NCBI RefSeq assembly: GCF_900182985.1
Contig: NZ_FXUY01000001.1
Location: 4,661,501-4,725,500, forward strand
Length of the DNA stretch: 64,000 nucleotides
Reading direction: 5' to 3'
From: Pseudomonas helmanticensis
GTDB lineage: Bacteria > Pseudomonadota > Gammaproteobacteria > Pseudomonadales > Pseudomonadaceae
Below are positions 10,345 through 19,170 of this stretch, piece by piece (positions within the stretch are counted from its first letter, which is position 1; each line of letters begins with the position of its first letter). The notes beneath the pieces are model-generated. The model had not been told where the DNA came from. It saw nothing but the letters and a program-made list of their open reading frames with translations, and did no database searches. Both the position numbers and the translations under genes were made by a program.

Positions 10345-11013
10345 ATGAGCGCCATTGAAAACGCTTTTCTGAATTTGAATTACCCTCCGCGGCTCGATCT
10401 AGGGCCGCAGCTGACGCACGAACAACTTCTCGCTTCCATGCAATCGACCATGGCGCGCCACAAGGGCGGGCCGGTGTGGCTGTTCGCCTACGGTTCGCTG
10501 ATCTGGCGGCCGGAATGTTCGGCGGTGGAGCGGGTGCGCGGACGTGTGCATGGCTACCATCGCGGCTTGTACCTGTGGTCGCACGAGCATCGCGGTACGC
10601 CGGAGTTGCCCGGCCTGGTGTTTGGTCTGGATCGCGGCGGTTCGTGCAGCGGCTTTGCTTATCGCTTGCCGGAAGACAATCTCGATGCGGCGCTGTACGC
10701 GCTGTGGAAACGCGAGATGCCGGTGCCGTCCTATCGGCCACACTGGCTCAACTGCCGTCTCGCCGACGGTAGCCAGGTGCAGGCCTTGGGATTTGTGTTG
10801 GAGCGGCACCTGCCCAGCTATGCTGGCAACTTGCCGGATCACGTGCTGAGCCAAGTGTTTGCAAGCGCCAGCGGGCGTTACGGCACCACTCGCGATTATG
10901 TCGAGCAGACCGCACACGCCCTGCGCAGCCACGCCATGCCAGACCGCAATCTGGAGGCGCGGCTCAAGCGCTGTAAATCACAGACCGATCAAGCGACCGC
11001 TTCACGGCTCTGA
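10345..11013 (+). CDS. ChaC-type gamma-glutamylcyclotransferase
   Basis: ChaC enzymes cleave glutathione in the cytoplasm to 5-oxoproline and Cys-Gly. The 222-residue product has the substrate-binding motif YGSLIW at 49-54 and the region LYALWKREM that carries the catalytic glutamate. It has an N-terminal extension of about 40 residues before the motif, as in other proteobacterial ChaC proteins. Its last 25 bp overlap the convergent glpT gene. Confidence 0.92.
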   Translation: MSAIENAFLNLNYPPRLDLGPQLTHEQLLASMQSTMARHKGGPVWLFAYGSLIWRPECSAVERVRGRVHGYHRGLYLWSHEHRGTPELPGLVFGLDRGGSCSGFAYRLPEDNLDAALYALWKREMPVPSYRPHWLNCRLADGSQVQALGFVLERHLPSYAGNLPDHVLSQVFASASGRYGTTRDYVEQTAHALRSHAMPDRNLEARLKRCKSQTDQATASRL

Positions 11014-12338
11014 CTGGCAACTTGCTTGTGCCACAGGGTCGGGGCGAGGAAGGCCATCGACAGCAGGCAAGCGCCCACCAGCAGGACAAAACCACCGTCC
11101 CAGCCGAAATGGTCAACGGTGTAGCCCATCGCTGCACTGGCCGCGACCGAACCACCGAGATAACCGAACAAGCCAGTGAAGCCCGCCGCAGTGCCGGCGG
11201 CTTTCTTCGGTGCCAGTTCCAGCGCCTGCAGGCCGATCAGCATTACCGGGCCGTAGATCAGAAAGCCGATCGAGAACAGCGCGATCATGTCGACGGTCGG
11301 GTTACCGGCTGGGTTCAGCCAGTAGACCAGGGTCGCGACAGTCACCAGCGCCATGAACACCATGCCGGTCAGGCCACGGTTGCCACGGAAGATCTTGTCC
11401 GACATCCAGCCGCACAGCAGCGTGCCAGGAATACCCGCCCACTCGTAGAAAAAGTACGCCCACGAAGTTTTATCGACGGTGAAGCCCTTGGCTTCTTTCA
11501 GATAGGTCGGTGCCCAGTCCAGCACGCCGTAGCGCAGCAGGTAGACGAAGACGTTGGCCATGGCGATGTACCAGAGCATTTTGTTGCGCAGCACGTATTT
11601 GACGAAGATCTCTTTCGCGCTGAATTCGTCTTCGTGGCTGTCGTCGTAGCCTTCCGGGTAGTCGTTCTTGTACTTCTCGATCGGCGGCAGGCCGACCGAT
11701 TGCGGGGTGTCGCGCATGGTGATGAAGGCAAACACCGCGACGCCCAGCGCCACCGCTGCCGGTACGTAGAACGCCGCGTGCCAGTCGTTGAACAGGCCCA
11801 TGCCGAGCAGGAACAGCGGGCCGATCAGACCGCCGCCGACGTTATGCGCCACGTTCCATACCGACACCACGCCGCCGCGTTCCTTCTGCGACCACCAGTG
11901 CACCATGGTCCGGCCACTTGGCGGCCAGCCCATGCCCTGGGCCCAGCCGTTGATGAACAGCAGGATGAACATCATGGTCACGCTGGACGTTGCCCAAGGC
12001 GCGAAACCGAACACGAACATCACCCCCGCCGAGACCAACAGGCCGAACGGCAGGAAGAAGCGCGGGTTGGAGCGGTCGGACACCAGGCCCATGAGGAATT
12101 TCGACAAGCCATAGGCGATGGCAATCGCCGACATCGCCAGACCCAGATCGCCACGGCTGTAGCCTTCGTCGATCAGGTACGGCATGGCCAGGGAGAAGTT
12201 TTTGCGCAGCAGGTAATAACCCGCGTAGCCAAAGAAAATACCGGCGAAGATCTGCCAGCGCAGGCGTCGGTAAGTGCTGTCTATTTTTTCTTCAGGCAGT
12301 GGAGCCTGATGTGCGGCAGGACGAAAGAAAGCAAACAT
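10989..12338 (-). CDS. glpT: Glycerol-3-phosphate:phosphate antiporter GlpT
   Basis: GlpT is an MFS antiporter in the inner membrane that takes up glycerol-3-phosphate (and fosfomycin) in exchange for phosphate. The 449 residues form about 12 TM segments. Family blocks include [19 protein letters not shown] near the N-terminus and [22 protein letters not shown] in the fourth-fifth TM region. It overlaps chaC at its 3' end. A possible GlpR site lies upstream at 12386-12401. Confidence 0.95.
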   Translation of the reverse strand: MFAFFRPAAHQAPLPEEKIDSTYRRLRWQIFAGIFFGYAGYYLLRKNFSLAMPYLIDEGYSRGDLGLAMSAIAIAYGLSKFLMGLVSDRSNPRFFLPFGLLVSAGVMFVFGFAPWATSSVTMMFILLFINGWAQGMGWPPSGRTMVHWWSQKERGGVVSVWNVAHNVGGGLIGPLFLLGMGLFNDWHAAFYVPAAVALGVAVFAFITMRDTPQSVGLPPIEKYKNDYPEGYDDSHEDEFSAKEIFVKYVLRNKMLWYIAMANVFVYLLRYGVLDWAPTYLKEAKGFTVDKTSWAYFFYEWAGIPGTLLCGWMSDKIFRGNRGLTGMVFMALVTVATLVYWLNPAGNPTVDMIALFSIGFLIYGPVMLIGLQALELAPKKAAGTAAGFTGLFGYLGGSVAASAAMGYTVDHFGWDGGFVLLVGACLLSMAFLAPTLWHKQVASQSREAVA

Positions 12339-12385
12339 TCAAGAGCTCCAGATTTCTTGTTTTGACTGCGGATGCGAATGTTACA

Positions 12386-12401
12386 GTTTCGTTACCGAAA
12401 A
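12386..12401. promoter_or_regulatory. Candidate GlpR operator upstream of glpT
   Basis: TTTCG-TTAC-CGAAA (12387-12400) is a 5-bp-arm palindrome centred about 55 bp upstream of the glpT ATG. GlpR of proteobacteria binds TTCG-containing palindromes, so repression by GlpR is plausible; this is inference from motif and neighbour. Confidence 0.4.
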
Positions 12402-12560
12402 TAGCACCGGTTCGCATCGGCAAAACAGCGGAAAATGTTGGAAGTCGCGCGTTCCATTACGAACCTGTCGCTCAGCTGTAAGAACAGGGCGTTTTTGTAG
12501 CGTCCGCAATTTTCTGTCTTAGACTCGCGATCAATAAGCCGATTGATTGCCCAGAGACGA

Positions 12561-13265
12561 ATGATGGCCCCGAGGATTCGCAGGTTACTGCCGAGATTGC
12601 TGATGGTGATTGCCGTCACCGTTTCAGTTTTGGTGTTGAGTTTCGCCCAAGGCTCGGCGGCGCCGGGGCTGCGCAACGCCACCGTGCTGATTATTCGCCA
12701 TGCTGAAAAACCGGATGTCGGGCGCGAACTCAACGCTCGCGGCGAGCAGCGCGCTGCGGCTTACGCCGACTATTTTGACCCGCTGAAGCTGAACGGTCAG
12801 ACACTCATCCCGCAACGCCTGATCGCCACGGCCGACAGCGCGCAAAGCATCCGGCCTCGGCAGACGCTGATCCCGCTGTCGCAACGCCTGCAATTGCCGA
12901 TCGAACAACCCTTTGCCAATAACGACGTCGACAAACTGGTCAATCAGTTGCGCGCGAGCAATCAGGCGAACACCGTGCTGATCGCCTGGCATCACGGCCA
13001 CATCAATAAACTCATCGCAGCGTTCGGCGGCAATGGCCCGGCACTGATCGGCCAGCCGAAGTGGCCGGTGGATGTTTACGACTGGCTGATTGTCTTGCGC
13101 TTCGATGACAAGGGGCAGCTCATCGAATCACGCAGCGAGAAGGTTCAGGAACAACTGATGCCGGGCGACCTCGCAGCGTCGCCCGGCAGTTGCAGGGGCT
13201 GCGCCGTGCTCAGCGCACCTGCACCACCACCTTGCCCACTGCCTTGCGCTGGCCAAGGTCATTGA
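12561..13265 (+). CDS. Secreted histidine phosphatase family protein
   Basis: This is a phosphoglycerate-mutase-like phosphatase with an N-terminal hydrophobic signal or anchor (about residues 8-30, ending SFAQGSAA). The catalytic RHG-type motif appears as IIRHAEKP and the second histidine region as AWHHGHINKLI. Adjacent ATGs at 12561 and 12564 are possible starts; a TTG further upstream is not needed. The last 33 or so residues are unusual: they are translated through an 11-bp hairpin (13159-13188) and then antisense to the end of the quinone oxidoreductase gene, so the true family C-terminus may end near residue 200. Substrate unknown. Confidence 0.8.
   Translation: MMAPRIRRLLPRLLMVIAVTVSVLVLSFAQGSAAPGLRNATVLIIRHAEKPDVGRELNARGEQRAAAYADYFDPLKLNGQTLIPQRLIATADSAQSIRPRQTLIPLSQRLQLPIEQPFANNDVDKLVNQLRASNQANTVLIAWHHGHINKLIAAFGGNGPALIGQPKWPVDVYDWLIVLRFDDKGQLIESRSEKVQEQLMPGDLAASPGSCRGCAVLSAPAPPPCPLPCAGQGH
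13159..13188. repeat. GC-rich hairpin downstream of quinone oxidoreductase
   Basis: TGCCGGGCGAC (13159-13169) and GTCGCCCGGCA (13178-13188) form a perfect 11-bp stem with an 8-nt loop. It lies 22 bp beyond the minus-strand oxidoreductase stop and inside the end of the phosphatase reading frame. No clear U-run follows on either strand; it may still stabilise or end both convergent transcripts. Confidence 0.6.
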
Positions 13266-14187
13266 TTGCTTGCGCCGCATTGCTCAGCGGATAGACCTGC
13301 GACACCAACGGCTTCAATTTGCCCTCGGCGAACCAGCTGAACAACTGCTGGAAGTTCGCCGCGTTGTCCTGCGGCTGGCGCTGGGCGAATGAACCCCAGA
13401 ACACGCCGAGTACCGCCGCGCCCTTGAGCAATGCGAGGTTGACCGGCAGTTCCGGGATGCGTCCGCTGGCGAAGCCGACGACCAGCAGGCGACCGTTCCA
13501 GGCGATGGCGCGGATGGCCTGATCGAACAAGTCACCGCCGACCGGATCGTAAATCACATCAGCGCCCTGGCCGTCGGTAAGACGTTTGATCTCATCCTTG
13601 AGGCTGGTTTCGCTGTAGTTGATCAGCTCATCGGCGCCGGCAGCCTTGGCCACCGCCAGTTTCTCGGCGCTGCTCGCGGCGGCGATGACGCGGGCGCCCA
13701 TGGCTTTGCCGATTTCCACGGCTGCCAGGCCAACACCGCCGGATGCGCCAAGCACCAACAGGGTTTCACCCGCTTGCAGGTTGGCGCGTTGCTTGAGCGC
13801 GTGCATCGAGGTGCCGTAGGTCATGCTGAAAGCGGCGGCGATGTTGAAGTCCATCGACGGCGGGATCGGCAGCACGTTGTAGCCCGGCACCGCGACCTGT
13901 TCAGCGAAACTGCCCCAGCCGGTCAGGGCCATGACCCGGTCGCCGACCTTGAGATGGCTGACCTTTTCGCCGACTTCGCGCACCACGCCAGCGGCCTCAC
14001 CACCCGGCGAGAACGGGAAGGGCGGCTTGAATTGGTACTTGCCCTCGATGATCAGCGTGTCGGGAAAGTTGACCCCGGCGGCGTGCACCTCCAGCAGGAT
14101 TTCGTTCTTCTTCGGGGCGGGGCTGGCGACGTCTTCCAGCACCAGCGATTCGGCAGGGCCGAAGGCTTTGCACAGCACGGCTTTCAT
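13210..14187 (-). CDS. NADPH:quinone oxidoreductase family protein (MDR superfamily)
   Basis: This is a 325-residue zinc-independent medium-chain dehydrogenase/reductase that probably reduces quinones or enones with NADPH. The N-terminal GroES-like domain shows HAAGVNFPDTLIIEGKY and FSPGGEAAGVV. The Rossmann domain shows the nucleotide motif LVLGASGGVGLAAVEIGKA near residues 145-165. The structural zinc cysteines are absent, as expected in the Qor class. The gene converges on and overlaps the phosphatase gene by 56 bp. Confidence 0.9.
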   Translation of the reverse strand: MKAVLCKAFGPAESLVLEDVASPAPKKNEILLEVHAAGVNFPDTLIIEGKYQFKPPFPFSPGGEAAGVVREVGEKVSHLKVGDRVMALTGWGSFAEQVAVPGYNVLPIPPSMDFNIAAAFSMTYGTSMHALKQRANLQAGETLLVLGASGGVGLAAVEIGKAMGARVIAAASSAEKLAVAKAAGADELINYSETSLKDEIKRLTDGQGADVIYDPVGGDLFDQAIRAIAWNGRLLVVGFASGRIPELPVNLALLKGAAVLGVFWGSFAQRQPQDNAANFQQLFSWFAEGKLKPLVSQVYPLSNAAQAINDLGQRKAVGKVVVQVR

Positions 14188-14337
14188 CAGGGCTATTCCT
14201 TTGGGAGTGATGGCCGATAAGTGTAGGTGTGTCAGTCAACGGGTCAACGAGCATGCCCGACCCTGATAGTCAGCCATAAGCTTGTGCTTGCGCGCCGTGT
14301 CGTTATGCTAGGCCGCAAACCGGATAAGGAGCGAATT

Positions 14338-14745
14338 GTGAAAGCGTGGATCATGTTGTTGCTGGCCCTGTCTCTGCCTGTGGCAGCGCTGGCCGAAGAA
14401 GCCAAAGAAGGCGAAGCGCCGAAGGTGAGCTACATCACCCTGAGCCCGCCGTTCGTGGGTAACTATGGGCTGGATGGCACGCCGAAGCTCAAGGTCTACA
14501 AGGCCGACGTGGCACTGCGCGTGACTGGCGAGGAGTCGGCGAAACTGGTCAAGGCCAACGAACCGTTGATCCGCAATCAGCTGGTGGCGCTGTTTACTCA
14601 ACAGACGACCGAGGCGATGGGCAGCATCGAAGGTAAAGAGAAGCTGCGTCAGGAAGCCTTGAAGCAGACCCAGCAAGTGATGAATGACGAGACCGGAAAA
14701 CCGGTGGTTGAAGATCTGTTGTTCAACAACCTGATCATTCAATAA
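14338..14745 (+). CDS. FliL-like secreted/anchored protein
   Basis: This is a small 135-residue protein with a signal sequence (residues 1-18, ending AALA) and a FliL-type domain: SYITLSPPFVGNYG and LRVTGEESAKLVKANEPLIRN. FliL proteins sit at the flagellar basal body near the stator. This copy lies far from any flagellar gene visible here, so its role may differ. The GTG start at 14338 is chosen because AAGGAG stands 6 nt upstream and gives a clean signal peptide. Confidence 0.8.
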   Translation: MKAWIMLLLALSLPVAALAEEAKEGEAPKVSYITLSPPFVGNYGLDGTPKLKVYKADVALRVTGEESAKLVKANEPLIRNQLVALFTQQTTEAMGSIEGKEKLRQEALKQTQQVMNDETGKPVVEDLLFNNLIIQ

Positions 14746-14766
14746 GTCATTTGTCCGGGCTGGCCT

Positions 14767-14833
14767 CATCGCGAGCAGGCTCACTCCTACAGTTGGAATG
14801 CGTTCCCCTGTAGGAGTGAGCCTGCTCGCGATG
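14767..14833. repeat. Inverted REP pair, family B (GAGCCTGCTCGCGATG type)
   Basis: Two 26-nt arms (14767-14792 and 14808-14833) are perfect reverse complements and contain GAGCCTGCTCGCGATG. It sits in the gap between the convergent FliL-like and EVE genes, where it could serve as a transcript end. REP doublets of this kind are common in fluorescent pseudomonads. Confidence 0.9.
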
Positions 14834-14857
14834 GCGATGTTTCAAGCAACATATTCC

Positions 14858-15310
14858 TCAGGGTTTGAGTGCAATTACCGCCGCCCACTGTTCAGGTGTG
14901 ACCGGCATCACCGACAACCTCGAACCCTTCTGCACCAACGGCATCTCCGCCAACGCGGTCTGCTGCTTCAGATAGTCCAGCTTCAACACCCGCGCAAACG
15001 TCTCGACGTGTTCAACGTCAATCGCACTCCACGCATTCTTCTCTGGCGTTGCCTTCGGGTCGAAGTAATGACTTTCCGGCTCCAGTGCGGTGGGATCCGG
15101 GTACGCCGCCTCGATTATCTTGCCGATTCCGGCAATTCCCGGCTCCGGGCAGCTGGAATGGTAGAAAAAGAACTCATCACCCACCGCCATCGAGCGCAGG
15201 AAGTTACGTGCCTGATAGTTGCGAACCCCGTCCCAGCGCGCTTTGCCAAGCTTTTCCAAACCTTTGATCGAGAGTTCGTCGGGTTCGGATTTCATCAGCC
15301 AATAGGCCAT
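14858..15310 (-). CDS. EVE domain protein
   Basis: EVE proteins have a PUA-like fold thought to bind modified bases in DNA or RNA. The 150-residue product starts MAYWLMKSEPDE and has the family motifs WDGVRNYQARNFLR and GDEFFFYHSSC followed by GIAGIGKI. The ATG at 15308-15310 is chosen because AGGAG lies about 8 nt upstream; an earlier in-frame start would add eight residues. It faces the FliL-like gene across an inverted REP. Confidence 0.9.
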   Translation of the reverse strand: MAYWLMKSEPDELSIKGLEKLGKARWDGVRNYQARNFLRSMAVGDEFFFYHSSCPEPGIAGIGKIIEAAYPDPTALEPESHYFDPKATPEKNAWSAIDVEHVETFARVLKLDYLKQQTALAEMPLVQKGSRLSVMPVTPEQWAAVIALKP

Positions 15311-15507
15311 GTCTTGTGCTCCTGAAACGGTCATTGGGCAGGTTGTCGGGCAATTTTATGACAAACCGACGGTCGGTTGACGTCAGCGTTTGCGCAGAGG
15401 TTCACGTTGTCGCAAAATGCCGGCCTTTAAAGCTTGACGCTGCTGCACGGCCTACGAACGGAAACCGCTGCTGTCATCGTGATGATGTGCCTTGAGGGGG
15501 GCAATCG

Positions 15508-15663
15508 ATGAAACGCAAACCGGATTTACTATGGACTTTGGTAATTTTGTTTGGCTTGGGCGTGGTGACCACCGGTTACGCGCAAAGTCTGTGGACAACC
15601 AAGGCTGACGCGCCGATCGAAGTCGCGCAACAGGTTCAACAGTCGACAGCTTTCAAGCGCTGA
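15508..15663 (+). CDS. 51-residue single-pass membrane protein
   Basis: A short frame of 51 codons begins with ATG at 15508, preceded by the strong ribosome-binding sequence GAGGGGGG. The product starts MKRKPD, followed by one hydrophobic segment (about residues 7-25) and a polar tail rich in Q and A. It could be an inner-membrane anchor or an uncleaved signal; cleavage after GYAQ is possible. I do not recognise a named family. It lies between the EVE gene and the convergent cyclo-ligase gene. Confidence 0.7.
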   Translation: MKRKPDLLWTLVILFGLGVVTTGYAQSLWTTKADAPIEVAQQVQQSTAFKR

Positions 15664-15675
15664 TACTGCCTTTTC

Positions 15676-15699
15676 GACGCCGCTGATCTGCGCGGCGTC
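15676..15699. terminator. Hairpin between small membrane protein and cyclo-ligase genes
   Basis: GACGCCGC (15676-15683) and GCGGCGTC (15692-15699) form a perfect 8-bp stem exactly filling the 36-bp convergent gap. No proper T-run follows on either strand, so terminator activity is uncertain. Confidence 0.45.
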
Positions 15700-16305
15700 C
15701 TATCCTGCGAAATACCACGCCTTGTCGCTGACCGTGCCTTGTAACGGTACATCCCAGGTTGCCTGCGCCAATCGCTCGACCTTCTGACATTCATGGGCCA
15801 GCCCCAACAGCGTCGGCTTGCGCCAGCCCTTGCGGCGGGCCAGATACGCCAGGCTGCGATCATAAAAACCGCCGCCCATGCCCAGTCGCCCGCCGACATC
15901 GTCAAATCCAACTAAAGGCAACAACACCAGATCCAGCGCCCAGACCTTGCGTTGCTGCGCCAGATTCGCCCGTGGCTCAAGAATACGGAAGCGATTGGGT
16001 TTGAGTTTCTCGCCGGGGCGAATCCGTTGGAAAACCATTTTGGTTCGCGGCCAGGCGCTGAGTACCGGCAGATAAGTCGACTTGCCCCGACGCTGCGCTT
16101 CACGCAGCAGCAGGCGCGGATCGATTTCACCGTCGGTGGGTAAATACAGAGAGATATGTTTCGCCCGGCGAAACTGCGGGTCTTGTGCCAATTGCCGGTA
16201 GAGGCCTTTGGCGGCCTCGCGTTGCTCGCTTTTGCTCAGCGAGCGACGTGCCTTGCGCAGCAGGCGGCGGAGTTGCGGGCGGGGCAGCAGCGCGGGTTCG
16301 GTCAT
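15700..16305 (-). CDS. ygfA: 5-formyltetrahydrofolate cyclo-ligase
   Basis: This enzyme converts 5-formyl-THF to 5,10-methenyl-THF using ATP, returning stored folate to use. The 201-residue product shows the basic N-terminal helix RRLLRKARRSLS, the middle block SLYLPTDGEIDPRLLL, and the conserved GMGGGFYDRSLAYL near residue 145. It lies downstream of 6S RNA, separated by a terminator-like hairpin, the linkage known in gamma-proteobacteria (ssrS-ygfA). Confidence 0.95.
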   Translation of the reverse strand: MTEPALLPRPQLRRLLRKARRSLSKSEQREAAKGLYRQLAQDPQFRRAKHISLYLPTDGEIDPRLLLREAQRRGKSTYLPVLSAWPRTKMVFQRIRPGEKLKPNRFRILEPRANLAQQRKVWALDLVLLPLVGFDDVGGRLGMGGGFYDRSLAYLARRKGWRKPTLLGLAHECQKVERLAQATWDVPLQGTVSDKAWYFAG

Positions 16306-16341
16306 GGTTCGGCTTCGGCAGGTTGGACGAAAACGTACGCA

Positions 16342-16378
16342 TAAAAAATCCGATGGCGGTTTTCACCGACATCGGATT
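16342..16378 (-). terminator. Terminator/attenuator between 6S RNA and cyclo-ligase gene
   Basis: On the minus strand ATCCGATGTCGG, a short loop, and CCGCCATCGGAT are followed directly by TTTTTT. The position, after 6S RNA and before ygfA, implies partial termination that sets read-through into the folate gene. Confidence 0.85.
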
Positions 16379-16384
16379 CGAATC

Positions 16385-16564
16385 AGGCTCCCCGGATGAA
16401 CCGCTGTCAACTTAGCCCTTGAACCCGAAAGTTCAAGGTGGAAGATGCAGTAGACTTTAAGGCTTTCCGTCTAGCGGACATGCACACCAGCCCAACGTGC
16501 AACTTCCAGGGTAGTGCGAATCGGCTCAGGGACATCGTCAACTGGCAAGCACCCCAGGGAGTGC
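16385..16564 (-). ncRNA. ssrS: 6S RNA
   Basis: 6S RNA mimics an open promoter and sequesters the housekeeping RNA polymerase in stationary phase. On the minus strand the region contains hallmarks I recognise from the E. coli RNA: TCCCTGAGCCGAT near the 5' arm, AAGCCTTAAA in the middle, and the 3' hairpin CACCTTGAAC...GGTTCAAGGG. The ends CTCCC and GGGGAG pair to close the long stem. About 180 nt is the normal size. The exact ends are estimated from the closing stem. It lies between zapA and ygfA, the conserved location. Confidence 0.92.
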
Positions 16565-16593
16565 CGCGAGTATACCGCAAGCGGCCAATCGAA

Positions 16594-16911
16594 TCAGCCC
16601 TTGGTGGTGGTCTGATCGTCGGCGAGCACCAGATCGACACGATCGAGCAAGTCGCGCACCTGTTCACGGGTCGAACCACTGGCCTGGATGTCCGGTCGCT
16701 CTTCTTTGTGCAAGAGGTCGTGAGTGATGTTCAACGCGGCCATCACAGCAATGCGATCGGCACCGATGACTTTGCCGCTGCTGCGGATCTCGCGCATCTT
16801 GCCATCGAGGTAGCGCGCGGCGCTGACCAGATTGCTGCGTTCTTCCTGCGGGCAGATGATCGAATACTCTTTGTCGAGGATCTGCACGGTGACGCTATTG
16901 CTTGAACTCAT
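16594..16911 (-). CDS. zapA: Cell division protein ZapA
   Basis: ZapA binds and bundles FtsZ protofilaments at mid-cell. The 105-residue product has the compact N-terminal head (VTVQILDKEYSIICPQEE, then AARYLDGKMREIR) and a C-terminal coiled-coil helix. Its ATG overlaps the stop of the upstream coiled-coil gene by 4 bp, so both are co-translated. It is followed by 6S RNA. Confidence 0.95.
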   Translation of the reverse strand: MSSSNSVTVQILDKEYSIICPQEERSNLVSAARYLDGKMREIRSSGKVIGADRIAVMAALNITHDLLHKEERPDIQASGSTREQVRDLLDRVDLVLADDQTTTKG

Positions 16912-17117
16912 GAGTCTTGCTCCAGGGCCTTGAGGCGCGAAATCATCGATTCGACCTTACGCCGGGCGATTTCGTTTTTTTCAATGAGGTGAGCGCGTTC
17001 CTCGCGCCAGGTTTTTTCCTGAGCTAGTAAGAGTGCGTTTTGACTCTTTAGTTGCTCGACTCGGCCAATCAGCAGTTCGAGTCTGGCCATCAGCGCTTGC
17101 AGGTCGGTGTCTTCCAT
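16908..17117 (-). CDS. TIGR02449-family coiled-coil protein (ZapB-like)
   Basis: This small 69-residue protein is predicted to be nearly all helical: it starts MEDTDLQALMARLELLIGRV and continues with heptad-like Leu spacing to RRKVESMISRLKALE. Family members sit directly upstream of zapA in pseudomonads, and a ZapB-like role at the division site has been suggested by size and coiled-coil nature; that is inference. The ATG at 17115-17117 is chosen on family length; a longer in-frame start at 17222 would add 35 unlikely residues. Confidence 0.85.
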   Translation of the reverse strand: MEDTDLQALMARLELLIGRVEQLKSQNALLLAQEKTWREERAHLIEKNEIARRKVESMISRLKALEQDS

Positions 17118-17247
17118 TGTGTCCACTGAGTTGGAGTCTGTCTGATGGGATAGCTGGCGGACAGCCTTTAATAGTCTTGGCGAGTCTGTCGATGTAGGAT
17201 ACAAGGCCTTCATTCTAGACATAGCGCCGTCTGGCGCCTAGCTGCCC

Positions 17248-17808
17248 ATGACCATTGCGAATTCCCCGTACCAAGCCTTTGCCACCCTGCTGACTTCCAG
17301 CGGCCACAACGTCTCGCCTGCCGAACTGCATGGCGTGCTGCTCGGACGCAGTTGCGCCGGTGCCGGCTTCGATAACGAAGGCTGGTTGATCGACGCCGCC
17401 GAACTGCTCGAAGGCGACATCCAGGACAACGTCCGCAACGCCCTGATCGGCCTGCAGGAGATGGTCAAAGGCGAACTGACCGGTGACGACGTCACTGTCG
17501 TTCTGCTGCTGCCGATCGATGACGCGCCACTGGCCGAGCGCGCCGCTGCACTGGGCGAGTGGTGCCAGGGCTTCCTCAGCGGTTTCGGCCTGAACTGCCG
17601 CGACAGCAGCATGCTCAGCACTGAAGCGACTGAAGTGCTGCAGGATCTGGCCGCCATCTCCCAGGTGCAAGACGCCCTGGAAGAATCCGATGACGGCGAG
17701 AGCGACTACATGGAAGTCATGGAATACCTGCGCGTCGCGCCGCTGCTGCTGTTCTCGGAAACCCGGAAGGCCGACGTGCCGCCAGCCGCCAAACCGTCGC
17801 TGCATTAA
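17248..17808 (+). CDS. ygfB: UPF0149/YgfB family protein
   Basis: This is a 186-residue acidic, mostly helical cytoplasmic protein. The family pattern [16 protein letters not shown] near residues 25-40 and [12 protein letters not shown] near 107-118 are visible. It is the first gene of a plus-strand run with pepP, ubiH and ubiI. In P. aeruginosa YgfB has been linked to regulation of ampDh3 and beta-lactam resistance; I recall this and cannot test it here. Confidence 0.93.
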   Translation: MTIANSPYQAFATLLTSSGHNVSPAELHGVLLGRSCAGAGFDNEGWLIDAAELLEGDIQDNVRNALIGLQEMVKGELTGDDVTVVLLLPIDDAPLAERAAALGEWCQGFLSGFGLNCRDSSMLSTEATEVLQDLAAISQVQDALEESDDGESDYMEVMEYLRVAPLLLFSETRKADVPPAAKPSLH

Positions 17809-17835
17809 TCGCGTGCCAGGGAAAGCCATCTGCCC

Positions 17836-19170
17836 ATGACCCATATCCCCAAAGCGGAGTACAGCCGTCGCCGCAAGGCCCTGATGGCGCAGATGGAACC
17901 CAACAGCATCGCGATTCTGCCCGCCGCCGCGGTGGCGATTCGCAACCGCGACGTCGAGCACGTCTACCGCCAGGACAGCGACTTCCAGTACCTCAGCGGC
18001 TTTCCCGAGCCGCAGGCTGTCATTGTCCTGATGCCCGGCCGCGAGCACGGTGAGTACGTGCTGTTCTGCCGTGAACGCAACGCCGAACGTGAATTGTGGG
18101 ACGGCTTGCGCGCAGGTCAGGAAGGCGCTATCCGCGACTTCGGTGCCGACGACGCCTTCCCGATCACCGACATCGACGACATCCTCCCGGGCCTGATCGA
18201 AGGTCGCGACCGGGTGTATTCGGCGATGGGCAGCAACCCCGAATTCGACCGCCACCTGATGGACTGGATCAACGTGATCCGCTCCAAGGCGCACCTCGGC
18301 GCGCAGCCACCGAACGAATTCGTTGCCCTGGATCATCTGCTGCACGACATGCGCCTGTATAAATCGGCGGCAGAAGTGAAGGTGATGCGCGAAGCCGCGC
18401 GGATCTCGGCGCAGGCGCATATTCGCGCGATGCAGGCCAGCCGGGCCGGGCTTCACGAGTACAGCCTCGAAGCCGAACTCGATTACGAATTCCGCAAGGG
18501 CGGAGCGAAGATGCCGGCCTACGGGTCGATCGTCGCCGCCGGGCGCAACAGCTGCATCCTGCATTACCAGCAGAATGACGCGTTGCTCAAGGACGGCGAT
18601 CTGGTGCTGATCGACGCCGGTTGCGAGATTGACTGCTACGCCAGCGACATCACCCGCACCTGGCCGGTCAACGGCAAGTTTTCGCCCGAACAGAAAGCGA
18701 TCTACGAATTGGTACTGGCTTCACAGGAAGCCGCATTCGCCGAAATCGCCCCGAACAAGCACTGGAATCAGGCGCACGAAGCCACGGTTCGGGTGATCAC
18801 CACTGGGCTGGTGAAACTCGGTTTGTTGCAGGGCGAGGTCGACGATTTGATCGCCAGCGAAGCCTACAAAGCGTTTTACATGCACCGCGCCGGCCACTGG
18901 CTGGGCATGGATGTTCACGACGTCGGCGAGTACAAGGTCGGCGGCGAATGGCGCGTGCTGGAAGTCGGCATGGCGCTGACCGTCGAGCCGGGTATCTACA
19001 TCGCCCCGGACAATCAAAACGTCGCGAAGAAATGGCGCGGCATTGGCGTGCGCATCGAGGACGACGTGGTCGTGACCAAGACAGGCTGTGAAATCCTCAC
19101 CACCGGCGTACCGAAAACCGTCGCTGAAATCGAAGCGCTGATGGCGCAAGCAAGGACACACGCGGCATGA
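17836..19170 (+). CDS. pepP: Xaa-Pro aminopeptidase
   Basis: PepP removes N-terminal residues that precede proline. The 444-residue product has the creatinase-like N-domain (1-170) and the pita-bread metallopeptidase domain. The two-manganese site ligands are visible in LIDAGCEIDCYASDITRTW (two Asp), HRAGHWLGMDVHD (His), ALTVEPGIY (Glu) and GVRIEDDV (Glu). Its stop overlaps ubiH by 4 bp, a linkage conserved with E. coli. Confidence 0.97.
   Translation: MTHIPKAEYSRRRKALMAQMEPNSIAILPAAAVAIRNRDVEHVYRQDSDFQYLSGFPEPQAVIVLMPGREHGEYVLFCRERNAERELWDGLRAGQEGAIRDFGADDAFPITDIDDILPGLIEGRDRVYSAMGSNPEFDRHLMDWINVIRSKAHLGAQPPNEFVALDHLLHDMRLYKSAAEVKVMREAARISAQAHIRAMQASRAGLHEYSLEAELDYEFRKGGAKMPAYGSIVAAGRNSCILHYQQNDALLKDGDLVLIDAGCEIDCYASDITRTWPVNGKFSPEQKAIYELVLASQEAAFAEIAPNKHWNQAHEATVRVITTGLVKLGLLQGEVDDLIASEAYKAFYMHRAGHWLGMDVHDVGEYKVGGEWRVLEVGMALTVEPGIYIAPDNQNVAKKWRGIGVRIEDDVVVTKTGCEILTTGVPKTVAEIEALMAQARTHAA

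Noticed and set aside
11022..12365. A 447-codon open frame antisense to glpT
   Set aside because: The translation is a His/Arg/Gln-rich shadow; the GlpT protein is clear on the other strand.
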